A stretch of 12,074 bases of DNA from IMCC26077 sp964561165 (GTDB taxonomy: Bacteria; Actinomycetota; Actinomycetes; Nanopelagicales; Nanopelagicaceae). The notes under the pieces were generated by a model. It was not told where the DNA came from, ran no database searches, and saw only the letters and a list, made by a program, of their open reading frames with translations. Made by a program: the position numbers and the translations under genes. Shown here piece after piece: positions 1 to 6,740 of this stretch (positions are counted from its first letter, which is position 1; each line of letters begins with the position of its first letter). Where the stretch lies: positions 1 through 12,074 of the forward strand of contig CAZLOJ010000034.1 in assembly GCA_964561165.1 (NCBI GenBank), read 5' to 3'.

Positions 1-14
1 CAGTGATTCCACTG
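1..14 (-). terminator. Partial hairpin at window edge, possible ilv leader terminator
   Basis: On the minus strand, arms CAGTG (14-10) and CACTG (5-1) can form a 5-bp stem with the loop GAAT. The stem reaches the first base of the window, so its true length and any following T-tract are not visible. The bases just outside the left arm (minus strand ATCCCT, 20-15) could extend the stem if the unseen sequence continues AGGGAT. Its position, directly after a leader peptide and a first hairpin, is where an attenuator terminator would be expected. The stem is seen; its role as a terminator is inference. Confidence 0.35.
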
Positions 15-21
15 AGGGATG

Positions 22-54
22 GCGCACGATCTGTGTTAACGCTAGATCGCGCGC
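22..54 (-). promoter_or_regulatory. 11-bp hairpin overlapping leader peptide end (attenuator stem)
   Basis: Read on the minus strand, GCGCGCGATCT (54-44) pairs with AGATCGTGCGC (32-22) over 11 consecutive positions with one G-U wobble. The 11-nt loop spans 43-33. The 5' arm covers the last codons of the small leader peptide and the first base of its stop codon, so a ribosome finishing or stalling on the peptide would decide whether this stem forms. That arrangement is known from amino-acid operon attenuators. The pairing is seen directly; the regulatory role is inferred. Confidence 0.6.
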
Positions 55-86
55 TCCATAACCACAATAATTGAGGCGGTTGCCAT
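42..86 (-). CDS. Putative ilvB leader peptide, 14 aa
   Basis: The short frame reads MATASIIVVMERAI and ends in TAG at 44-42. Five of its 14 residues are Ile or Val (ATT ATT GTG GTT, then ATC as the last codon), the end products of the ilv pathway. It follows ilvD on the same strand. Leader peptides with runs of Ile, Val and Leu codons precede ilvBNC in Corynebacterium and other actinobacteria. Two modes of initiation are possible. AGGGAG (101-96), 9 nt before the ATG, could be a ribosome site. Alternatively, promoter-like hexamers at 122-117 and 98-93 would place the transcript start at the ATG itself, giving a leaderless message. The predicted controlled gene, ilvB, would lie beyond position 1 and cannot be seen. 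A chance short ORF is the main alternative, but the codon content, the neighbour and the hairpin argue against it. Confidence 0.6.
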   Translation of the reverse strand: MATASIIVVMERAI

Positions 87-92
87 GCCCCT

Positions 93-122
93 ATTCTCCC
101 TGGAGCTAGGCCAAAGCGTCAA
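93..122 (-). promoter_or_regulatory. Candidate promoter for the ilv leader transcript
   Basis: On the minus strand, TTGACG (122-117) matches the -35 consensus at five of six positions. GAGAAT (98-93) follows after an 18-bp spacer and matches TATAAT at four of six. The leader peptide ATG begins 6 nt after the second hexamer, where a transcript start is expected. The -35 is overlapped by an inverted repeat, GTCAA-N7-TTGAC (118-134), that could bind a regulator. The -10 is weak, and the same bases contain the possible ribosome site, so the two readings compete. Confidence 0.35.
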
Positions 123-160
123 CCCCTACTTGACCCCTGATGGCGCCAAGGTGAGTGAGA

Positions 161-1861
161 TCAGTCGCAGACTGCACCTTTAGAGGCCGATCCGACCAGT
201 TTGCTGTACTTGGCCAAGACGCCCCGCGTATATCGGTGTGAGAGCGGCTGCCACCCTTTCTTCCGTTCGGCAAGCTCGCCCTCTGAGACCAGTAGATCCA
301 ATTGACGAGTCTTGGTGTTAATTCGAATGATGTCGCCATTTCGCACGAATGCAATCGGGCCACCATCGACCGCCTCTGGAGCAATATGGCCAACGCAAAG
401 ACCCGTCGAGCCGCCAGAGAATCGACCATCGGTGAGGAGCATCGTCGTCTTACCTAAACCTGCGCCTTTTATAGCGCCAGTGATCATCAACATCTCACGC
501 ATACCTGGACCGCCTTTTGGTCCTTCGTAGCGAATGACAAGAACATCTCCGGCTTGAATTGTGCCATTCTCGAGCGCATCCATCGCCTCGCGCTCTCGTT
601 CAAATACGCGCGCAGGTCCCTCGAAAGTTTCGATTCCGATTCCCGCAGTCTTTGTTACTGCACCTTCCGGCGCGAGCGAACCGTGCAAGATGGTGATGCC
701 GCCGGTGGTATCCATCGGGCTCTTTGTTGCGCGGAGAATTTCGCCATCGGGATCTGGTGGGGCAATGTGCGCCAAATTCTCGGCCATCGTTTTACCGGTA
801 ACAGTAAGTGTGTCGCCATGTAGTAACTTCGCATCAAGGAGCGAGCGAAGCACGACCGGAACGCCACCAACTTTGTCAACATCGCTCATCACATAGCGAC
901 CAAATGGTTTGAGATCGCCAAGGAGTGGAACTTTCGAACCGATGCGATGGAAATCTTCGAGTTCAAGTGGAACTTCTGCTTCATGAGCGAGCGCCATCAA
1001 GTGGAGCACCGCATTTGTTGAACCACCAAGGGCCATCAAGATTGTGATGGCATTCTCAAAGGCTTGCTTCGTTAAAATGTCGCGAGCGGTAATTCCCTGA
1101 CGAATCAATTCGACGACGGCAACGCCTGATTTCTTTGCATAATCATCACGACGACGATCTACCGCTGGCGGCGCTGCTGAACCTGGAAGTGATAGACCGA
1201 TTGCTTCACCAATAGATGCCATGGTGTTTGCTGTGTACATACCGCCACATGCGCCTTCACCAGGACAGATAGCGCGTTCAATGCGATCGACCTGATCCTT
1301 TGAAATCAATCCACGAGCACAAGCACCAACTGCTTCGAATGCATCGATAATCGTCACATCTTTGCCATCCACATTGCCAGGCAGCGTTGATCCGGCGTAA
1401 ACAAATACTGATGCAACATCTAATCGCGCAGCAGCCATCATCATGCCCGGAAGCGACTTATCGCATCCAGCGAACATCACCATGCCATCGAGACGTTCAG
1501 CTTGCATAACGGTTTCAACGGAATCTGCAATAACTTCACGCGAAACTAGCGAGAAGTGCATTCCTTCGTGTCCCATCGAGATTCCATCAGAAACGGAGAT
1601 GGTTCCGAATTGAAGAGGAAAGCCACCTGCTTCATGCACACCATCTTTAGATGCTTTAGCGAGGCGATCGAGTGAGAGATTGCACGGGGTAATCTCATTC
1701 CACGAGGACGCAATTCCAATTTGAGGTTTGACCCAATCGGCATCACCCATGCCAACTGCGCGCAGCATGCCGCGCGCTGGTGCGCGCTCAATGCCATCGG
1801 TCACCGTGCCGGAGCGTGGTTTCATGGGATTAAGCGGGCTATCACCTGTGTTCTTGGTCAT
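161..1861 (-). CDS. ilvD: Dihydroxy-acid dehydratase IlvD
   Basis: This 566-aa enzyme dehydrates 2,3-dihydroxy-isovalerate and 2,3-dihydroxy-3-methylvalerate to the 2-keto acids that give valine, leucine and isoleucine (EC 4.2.1.9), in the cytoplasm. The three cysteines expected to hold the iron-sulfur cluster are present: C60 in NEITPCN, C133 in GCDKSLPGM and C205 in GEGACGGMYTANTM. The DGISMGHEGM stretch near residues 92-101 and the C-terminal TDGRFSGG loop carrying the catalytic serine are intact. Length is normal for the family, and the sequence closely resembles the mycobacterial IlvD. The ATG at 1861 has no Shine-Dalgarno site but has a TACTAT hexamer 6 nt upstream, which fits a leaderless start. 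The internal Met13 has AGGTGA 16 nt away, which is too far. Downstream on the same strand, 74 bp away, is the ilv leader peptide, with no clear terminator between them. Confidence 0.97.
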   Translation of the reverse strand: MTKNTGDSPLNPMKPRSGTVTDGIERAPARGMLRAVGMGDADWVKPQIGIASSWNEITPCNLSLDRLAKASKDGVHEAGGFPLQFGTISVSDGISMGHEGMHFSLVSREVIADSVETVMQAERLDGMVMFAGCDKSLPGMMMAAARLDVASVFVYAGSTLPGNVDGKDVTIIDAFEAVGACARGLISKDQVDRIERAICPGEGACGGMYTANTMASIGEAIGLSLPGSAAPPAVDRRRDDYAKKSGVAVVELIRQGITARDILTKQAFENAITILMALGGSTNAVLHLMALAHEAEVPLELEDFHRIGSKVPLLGDLKPFGRYVMSDVDKVGGVPVVLRSLLDAKLLHGDTLTVTGKTMAENLAHIAPPDPDGEILRATKSPMDTTGGITILHGSLAPEGAVTKTAGIGIETFEGPARVFEREREAMDALENGTIQAGDVLVIRYEGPKGGPGMREMLMITGAIKGAGLGKTTMLLTDGRFSGGSTGLCVGHIAPEAVDGGPIAFVRNGDIIRINTKTRQLDLLVSEGELAERKKGWQPLSHRYTRGVLAKYSKLVGSASKGAVCD

Positions 1862-1867
1862 AAGCAG

Positions 1868-1873
1868 ATAGTA
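1868..1873 (-). promoter_or_regulatory. -10 element for leaderless ilvD transcript
   Basis: The minus-strand hexamer TACTAT ends 6 nt before the ilvD ATG, so transcription would begin at or next to the start codon. No ribosome site precedes the ATG. No good -35 is visible; the best, TTGGCT, is about 19 nt upstream. Leaderless mRNAs are common in actinobacteria. The hexamer is seen; the start is inferred. Confidence 0.45.
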
Positions 1874-1907
1874 AAGGCAAGTGCTGCAAGAAAGCCAATG
1901 TCCTGGC

Positions 1908-1916
1908 TGTTATCTT
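1908..1916 (+). promoter_or_regulatory. Extended -10 for the MFS gene
   Basis: TGT directly followed by TATCTT (1911-1916) makes an extended -10 box. It would start transcription near 1922 and leave a 5' leader of about 44 nt before the MFS ATG. No -35 consensus is seen at the usual distance, which an extended -10 can compensate for. It lies 34 bp from the divergent ilvD -10, so the 104-bp region between the two genes probably carries both promoters. Confidence 0.4.
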
Positions 1917-1953
1917 ATTCCTCTACGCATTCGCGTTTGCTACACCAATAACC

Positions 1954-1960
1954 TGGAGAG
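1954..1960 (+). promoter_or_regulatory. Ribosome binding site of the MFS gene
   Basis: TGGAGAG contains GGAG ending 7 nt before the ATG at 1966. This supports that start and a leadered message for the transporter, in contrast to the divergent ilvD. Confidence 0.7.
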
Positions 1961-1965
1961 TTTCA

Positions 1966-3423
1966 ATGAATACCAATAATTCTGCAACAGTGCTTGCCCC
2001 CGACAGATGGCGGACCCTTTTTGTCATAGCAATCGCCCAGCTGATGGTGGTGCTCGATGCATCAATCGTCAACATCGCGATACCAAGCGCGAAAGCAGAT
2101 TTGGGAATAACTGACGCCAACCAACAATGGGTGGTCACTGCCTACACGCTCGCCTTCGGATCGCTACTTCTCCTTGGCGGCCGCATCGCAGATTTTGTTG
2201 GTCGTAAAAGAATCTTCATCATCGGCTTACTCGGCTTTGCTGCAGCATCTGCACTCGGCGGCGTTGCGTCGACACAAGAGTTGCTCTTTGCATCTCGGGC
2301 GCTACAAGGAGTCTTTGGTGCTCTCCTTGCACCTGCTGCGCTCTCGATTGTGAGTGTGACATTCACCGATCCCAAAGAGCGCGCCCGAGCATTTGGTGTC
2401 TATGGTGCAATTTCCGGTGGTGGCGCCGCGATTGGCCTCATTCTTGGTGGCGCGCTTACTGAGTATTTCTCCTGGCGTTGGTGCCTTGGCGTTAATACGC
2501 CAATTGCTTTGATCGCAGGATTGCTAGCGTTCAAATATGTCCATGAATCAAAAGCTGGTGGCGACCATAGTTATGACTTGCCGGGAACGTTAACGGCATG
2601 TGCTGGACTCTTTGCACTCGTCTATGGCTTCAATGAGGCAGCAACGAAAGGGTGGTCTGCAAATATCACCATCGCGTTCCTGGTCATTTCTGCAATTCTT
2701 CTCATCGCATTCTTTGTCATTGAGAAAAAGGTCAAGAACCCGTTGATGCCACTTCGCGTATTGAGCGAACGTAACCGCGGCGGTTCGTATCTCGGCTCAC
2801 TTGTTGTTGGAGCAGGACTCTTCTCGATGTTCCTCTTCCTCGGCATCTATTTGCAGTCAGTCTTGGGGTACACCCCGCTAAAAGCTGGTTTTGCCTTCCT
2901 GCCATTTACCGCTGGCATCATCGTCTTCGCTGGAGTTGCCTCACAGCTACTTCCTAAAGTTGGACCGCGTCCGTTGATGGTTCCTGGACTGATCGCCGCC
3001 GCAGTCGGGCTCTTATTGCTCACACAAATTACTCCAGAGACTTCATACGTGACACACGTACTGCCTGCGCTGCTCATCATGAGTAGCGGCATGGCACTAG
3101 TCTTCATTCCGCTCTCGAGTACTGCACTTCATGGCGTAGGCAATCGTGATGCTGGTGTTGCCAGTGCGCTCATCAACACCAGTCAACAAGTTGGTGGTTC
3201 GTTAGGTACTGCACTACTTAATACGGTTGCTGCCACTGCCGCTACTTCCTACATGACGAGCAACCCAGAAAAACTTCCTACATATGGTTTGACGCATGGA
3301 TTTACTGTGGCATTTACAGTGAGCGCTGCGCTCTTGGTTGTTGGTGCAATTGTGCTGGCACTCTTCATTAACATCGGCAAAGAAGCAGTTGTCGAAAATG
3401 AAGGTGGCGCCGTAGTCCACTAA
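1966..3423 (+). CDS. MFS drug/solute exporter, DHA2 family (14 TM helices)
   Basis: This 485-aa inner-membrane protein is a proton-coupled exporter of the EmrB/QacA (DHA2) type. About 14 hydrophobic helices can be counted, from residue 17 to near 475, as expected for DHA2 rather than the 12-helix families. Motif D1 in helix 1 contains D31 (LDASIVNIAIP). Motif A lies in the helix 2-3 loop (GGRIADFVGRKR, 71-82). Motif B is R111-A-L-Q-G in helix 4. A motif C-like antiporter stretch with glycine pairs and a WRW follows at about 149-172. The C-terminus is cytoplasmic and acidic. The substrate cannot be read from the sequence: family members export cationic drugs, antibiotics or metabolites. It diverges from ilvD, so export of a branched-chain amino acid or intermediate is conceivable but unproven. 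Its stop lies 7 bp from the convergent gatB stop. Confidence 0.9.
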   Translation: MNTNNSATVLAPDRWRTLFVIAIAQLMVVLDASIVNIAIPSAKADLGITDANQQWVVTAYTLAFGSLLLLGGRIADFVGRKRIFIIGLLGFAAASALGGVASTQELLFASRALQGVFGALLAPAALSIVSVTFTDPKERARAFGVYGAISGGGAAIGLILGGALTEYFSWRWCLGVNTPIALIAGLLAFKYVHESKAGGDHSYDLPGTLTACAGLFALVYGFNEAATKGWSANITIAFLVISAILLIAFFVIEKKVKNPLMPLRVLSERNRGGSYLGSLVVGAGLFSMFLFLGIYLQSVLGYTPLKAGFAFLPFTAGIIVFAGVASQLLPKVGPRPLMVPGLIAAAVGLLLLTQITPETSYVTHVLPALLIMSSGMALVFIPLSSTALHGVGNRDAGVASALINTSQQVGGSLGTALLNTVAATAATSYMTSNPEKLPTYGLTHGFTVAFTVSAALLVVGAIVLALFINIGKEAVVENEGGAVVH

Positions 3424-3430
3424 ATCTGGA

Positions 3431-4936
3431 TTAGCCCTGACCTAAGAGGCCGAGGAGAAGCTCGCGAACCCGCGCTGCATCTGCTTGGCCTTTGGTCTCT
3501 TTCATGACCGCACCAATCAGCGCTCCTGCAGCAGGAACGTGTCCATTACGAACCTTCTCTGCAGTCTCAGGTTGCGCCGCAATAGCCTTTTCGATCGCAG
3601 CGATCAGCGCGCTCTCATCAGAAACTACTTTGATTCCCTGACTCGCAATCACAGAATCGGGGTCACCATCTCCTGCAATCACCGCAGCCACTACTTGGCG
3701 CGCTAATTTATCGGTGAGTTCACCTGCGCTAATTAATTCGATGATTCGTGCGACATCTTTCGGAGTGATACCAATACTCGCAAGTTCGATCTCAGCTTCA
3801 TTGGCCAAACGAGAAATCTCACCCAGCCACCAACCGCGAGCACGAGTGGGATCAGCTCCTAACGCAACCGTCTCTTCGACGAGATCAACCGCCCCTGCAT
3901 TCACAAGCGCTGCCATCTCTTTATCGGGAACTTGCCATAGCGATTGTAAACGTGCGCGACGAAGCGATGGCTTCTCTGGCAGTTCACTACGCAGTTGCTC
4001 AATCCACTCGGCATCCGGTGCCACAGGTGTGAGATCTGGCTCTGGGAAGTAGCGATAATCCTCTGCCTGTTCTTTTGATCGACCAGAGCGAGTTGTCCCA
4101 GAATCTTCTTGGAAATGACGCGTCTCTTGGATGACACGCTCACCTTTATCGAGAAGTCCCGCGTGACGGATCATCTCGCCGCGGACTGCGCGCTCTACCG
4201 ACCTGAGCGAGTTCACATTCTTTGTTTCACTGCGTGTGCCAAGTTTCCCTGATCCAATCGGAGCAAGAGAAACATTCGCATCACAACGAAGTGAGCCCTG
4301 TTCCATTTTGACATCGCTCACACCCAATGAACGCAAAATATCTCGCAACTCTTTGACATATGCCTTCGCCACTTCTGGAGCATATTTTCCAGTTCCGGAT
4401 ACAACTTTCGTGACAATTTCAACGAGCGGAATACCAGCGCGGTTGTAATCAAGGAGCGAGTACTCGGCTCCATGAATGCGCCCTGTCGATCCACCAACGT
4501 GCAGAGACTTGCCAGTGTCCTCTTCCATATGAACTCGTTCAATCTCAATTCGGAAAGTCTTACTTCCTTCGTCGGTTTCGACCTCGACATCAAGGAAGCC
4601 GTTGGTACAGATTGGCTCGTCGTATTGTGAAATTTGAAAATTCTTCGGCATGTCTGGGTAGAAGTAATTCTTTCGTGCGAATCTACTCTTTGGCGTAATG
4701 GAACAATTAAGGGCAAGTCCAATGCGAATCGTGCTTTCAATAGCTTTCTCGTTAACAACTGGTAGTGCTCCTGGCATTCCAAGGCAGACCGGGCAGGTTT
4801 GCGTGTTGGGCGCAGCGCCGAATTCAGTAGCGCAACCACAGAACATCTTGGTTTGGGTATTGAGCTCTACGTGAACTTCAAGACCAAGTGATGGTTCGTA
4901 TTTTGAGATGACTTCATCATAAGAAAGCGCCATCAT
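3431..4936 (-). CDS. gatB: Asp-tRNA(Asn)/Glu-tRNA(Gln) amidotransferase subunit B
   Basis: GatB is the kinase and tRNA-binding subunit of the GatCAB complex. It phosphorylates the side chain of mischarged Glu-tRNA(Gln) or Asp-tRNA(Asn) so that ammonia from GatA can convert it to the amide. The N-terminal catalytic domain shows GLEVHVELNT (18-27), a four-cysteine metal site (C33, C35, C48, C51), the RKNYFYPDMPKNFQISQYD block, EEDTGK, DYNRAGIPLVEI and LRCDANVS. The C-terminal helical and YqeY-like tail follows, giving a normal length of 501 aa. Two ATGs are adjacent (4936 and 4933). The first overlaps the gatA stop as ATGA, and the second is better spaced from a short AGG. Either way translation is coupled to gatA. 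It is the last gene of the proA-gatCAB cluster. No convincing terminator hairpin is seen at its end. Confidence 0.97.
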   Translation of the reverse strand: MMALSYDEVISKYEPSLGLEVHVELNTQTKMFCGCATEFGAAPNTQTCPVCLGMPGALPVVNEKAIESTIRIGLALNCSITPKSRFARKNYFYPDMPKNFQISQYDEPICTNGFLDVEVETDEGSKTFRIEIERVHMEEDTGKSLHVGGSTGRIHGAEYSLLDYNRAGIPLVEIVTKVVSGTGKYAPEVAKAYVKELRDILRSLGVSDVKMEQGSLRCDANVSLAPIGSGKLGTRSETKNVNSLRSVERAVRGEMIRHAGLLDKGERVIQETRHFQEDSGTTRSGRSKEQAEDYRYFPEPDLTPVAPDAEWIEQLRSELPEKPSLRRARLQSLWQVPDKEMAALVNAGAVDLVEETVALGADPTRARGWWLGEISRLANEAEIELASIGITPKDVARIIELISAGELTDKLARQVVAAVIAGDGDPDSVIASQGIKVVSDESALIAAIEKAIAAQPETAEKVRNGHVPAAGALIGAVMKETKGQADAARVRELLLGLLGQG

Positions 4937-6426
4937 CGACCTGCCAAATCTGGTGCTTGATTAGTCAGTGGGCCGCTCCATTTATTGTGGAGCTCACGCT
5001 CGAGCGCCCCACCAACTTGATACAAGCGATCATCTTTCATGGCCGGTGCGATGATTTGGAACCCTACTGGCAATCCTTCCGATAAACCTGCTGGCAAGCT
5101 CATTGATGCAACTCCAGCAAGGTTAACTGGGATAGTTGCCACGTCATTGAGATACATGGCAATTGGATCATCGCTCTTTTCGCCAATCTTAAATGCAACA
5201 GTTGGGGTGGTAGGCGAAACTAATACATCAACCTTCTGATACGCCTGCGAGAAATCTTGAGTGATTAAGGTGCGAACCTTCTGCGCACTTCCGTAAAAGG
5301 CATCGTAATATCCCGCTGAGAGCGCATAGGTGCCAAGGATGATTCGTCGCTTTACTTCGCTGCCAAAGCCCACTTCGCGAGTCATGCTCATTACCTCTTC
5401 GGCGCTTCTTGTGCCATCGTCACCAACACGCAGGCCGTAGCGCATCGCATCGAAACGAGCAAGGTTCGAAGAAGCCTCACTTGGGGCAATCAAGTAGTAA
5501 GCGCCAAGTGCAAATTTAAAATTCGGGCATGAGACTTCCACAATCTCTGCGCCAAGTGATTCAAGAATTGCCAGCGATTCCGCGAAACGTTCAGCAACGC
5601 CTTTTTCGTATCCTTCGCCCGAGAGTTCCTTGACGACACCAATCTTCATCCCCTGCACATTTGCGCTCTTTGCGGCCGCGACAACATCAGGGACTGGCGC
5701 GTTGATGCTTGTTGCATCCTTTGGGTCATGTCCGGCAATTACTTGGTGCAAAAGAGCAGTATCAAGCACCGTGCGCGCGCATGGTCCTGCTTGATCCAAA
5801 CTGGATGAGAATGCAACAAGGCCATAACGAGAGACGCCACCATAGGTTGGCTTCACTCCTACCGTTCCAGTTACTGCTGCCGGTTGCCTGATGGAGCCAC
5901 CGGTATCTGTTCCGATTGCCAGAGGCGCTTCGAAAGCTGCAAGCGCTGCAGCCGAACCACCACCGGAACCGCCAGGGATACGTTGTACATCCCATGGGTT
6001 ACGCGTTGGTCCGTATGCAGAATTCTCAGTTGATGAACCCATCGCAAATTCATCCATATTTGTTTTGCCAAGAATGACTACGCCAGCGTTCTTTAACTTC
6101 GTAACAACCGTTGCATCGTATGGTGGTCGCCATCCTTCGAGAATCTTTGAACCGCAGGTTGTGGGAATTCCCTTCTGCGTTAGTACATCTTTCAATGCCA
6201 GTGGCACGCCATTGAGAGCGGAAGACGAACCATTGCCGCGCGCTTTATCTGCTGCCTCAGCTTGGGCAAGCGCACCTTCTGTATCCACATACAAGAAAGC
6301 ATTGATCGCTCCATCAACACGCTCAATTTGATCGAGATGCGCTTGAGTCACTTCTCGAGATGACACCTCACCTGAGGCGATCAAGGTTGCAAGTTCGGCA
6401 GCGTCCTTCTTAATTAAGTCGCTCAT
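4933..6426 (-). CDS. gatA: Asp-tRNA(Asn)/Glu-tRNA(Gln) amidotransferase subunit A
   Basis: GatA is the glutaminase of GatCAB. It releases ammonia from glutamine, which is channelled to GatB. It belongs to the amidase-signature family, and its Ser-Ser-Lys triad is complete: K79 in ALKDV, S154 in GGSGGGS and the nucleophile S178 in DTGGSIRQPA. These are the numbers I recall for the Staphylococcus aureus enzyme, so the N-terminus is very likely correct. At 497 aa the length is typical. The start ATG overlaps the gatC stop as ATGA, and GGGTGA lies 6 nt upstream inside gatC. The stop overlaps the gatB start. The gatC-gatA-gatB order and overlaps imply balanced, coupled synthesis of the three subunits. 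Confidence 0.97.
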   Translation of the reverse strand: MSDLIKKDAAELATLIASGEVSSREVTQAHLDQIERVDGAINAFLYVDTEGALAQAEAADKARGNGSSSALNGVPLALKDVLTQKGIPTTCGSKILEGWRPPYDATVVTKLKNAGVVILGKTNMDEFAMGSSTENSAYGPTRNPWDVQRIPGGSGGGSAAALAAFEAPLAIGTDTGGSIRQPAAVTGTVGVKPTYGGVSRYGLVAFSSSLDQAGPCARTVLDTALLHQVIAGHDPKDATSINAPVPDVVAAAKSANVQGMKIGVVKELSGEGYEKGVAERFAESLAILESLGAEIVEVSCPNFKFALGAYYLIAPSEASSNLARFDAMRYGLRVGDDGTRSAEEVMSMTREVGFGSEVKRRIILGTYALSAGYYDAFYGSAQKVRTLITQDFSQAYQKVDVLVSPTTPTVAFKIGEKSDDPIAMYLNDVATIPVNLAGVASMSLPAGLSEGLPVGFQIIAPAMKDDRLYQVGGALERELHNKWSGPLTNQAPDLAGR

Positions 6427-6731
6427 GCCTCTTCACCCAAAATCTGTGGCACTCTAAATCGAGACTCTTCGCTTGCAGGTGCGCCGCTGAGGGCATCCTC
6501 TGGGCTAAGGCTGGGAACGATGACATCGGGTCGAGATACGTTGTTCACTTCGATCGGATGCGACATCGCAGGCACATCCGCGCCGGCGGCTTCCTGAACA
6601 ACGGCAACTGCATCGAGAATTCCATCAATCTGGCTAGCCAAATGTGTTAGTTCATCCTCACCTAAGGTGATTCGAGCAAGCGCTGCGATCCGAGCAACTT
6701 CTTCGCGAGAGATTCGGGAGTTGGCGGCCAT
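6423..6731 (-). CDS. gatC: Asp-tRNA(Asn)/Glu-tRNA(Gln) amidotransferase subunit C
   Basis: This 102-aa protein is the small GatC subunit that wraps around GatA and GatB and stabilises the complex. It shows the family pattern: an N-terminal helix with EEVARIAALARI, a second amphipathic helix (LASQIDGILDAV), then SHPIEVNNV-RPD and a C-terminal ESRFRVPQIL. The start ATG lies 9 nt after the proA stop codon. Only a weak GGTAGG is seen upstream, so translation may be coupled to proA. Its stop overlaps the gatA start. Confidence 0.95.
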   Translation of the reverse strand: MAANSRISREEVARIAALARITLGEDELTHLASQIDGILDAVAVVQEAAGADVPAMSHPIEVNNVSRPDVIVPSLSPEDALSGAPASEESRFRVPQILGEEA

Positions 6732-6740
6732 GCGGTAAGC

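Noticed and set aside
1..61. End of a plus-strand gene entering from the left (short open frames to stops at 59-61 and 72-74)
   Set aside because: Both tails are short, show no family resemblance, and run opposite to the leader structure, which explains the region better.
1..160. A tRNA or other structured RNA gene after ilvD
   Set aside because: No cloverleaf with acceptor stem and T-loop could be formed. The stems seen are explained by the attenuator reading.
106..429. A 107-aa minus-strand open frame overlapping the end of ilvD
   Set aside because: It overlaps well-supported ilvD in another frame and shows no recognisable domain; most likely a shadow.
4318..4839. A 173-aa minus-strand open frame inside gatB
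   Set aside because: It is an out-of-frame reading of gatB, whose own frame is intact with all motifs.
5891..6331. A 146-aa plus-strand open frame opposite gatA
   Set aside because: It is antisense to intact gatA catalytic sequence, rich in Ala, Pro and Ser as expected from a codon-mirrored frame, and has no promoter or ribosome site that I can see.
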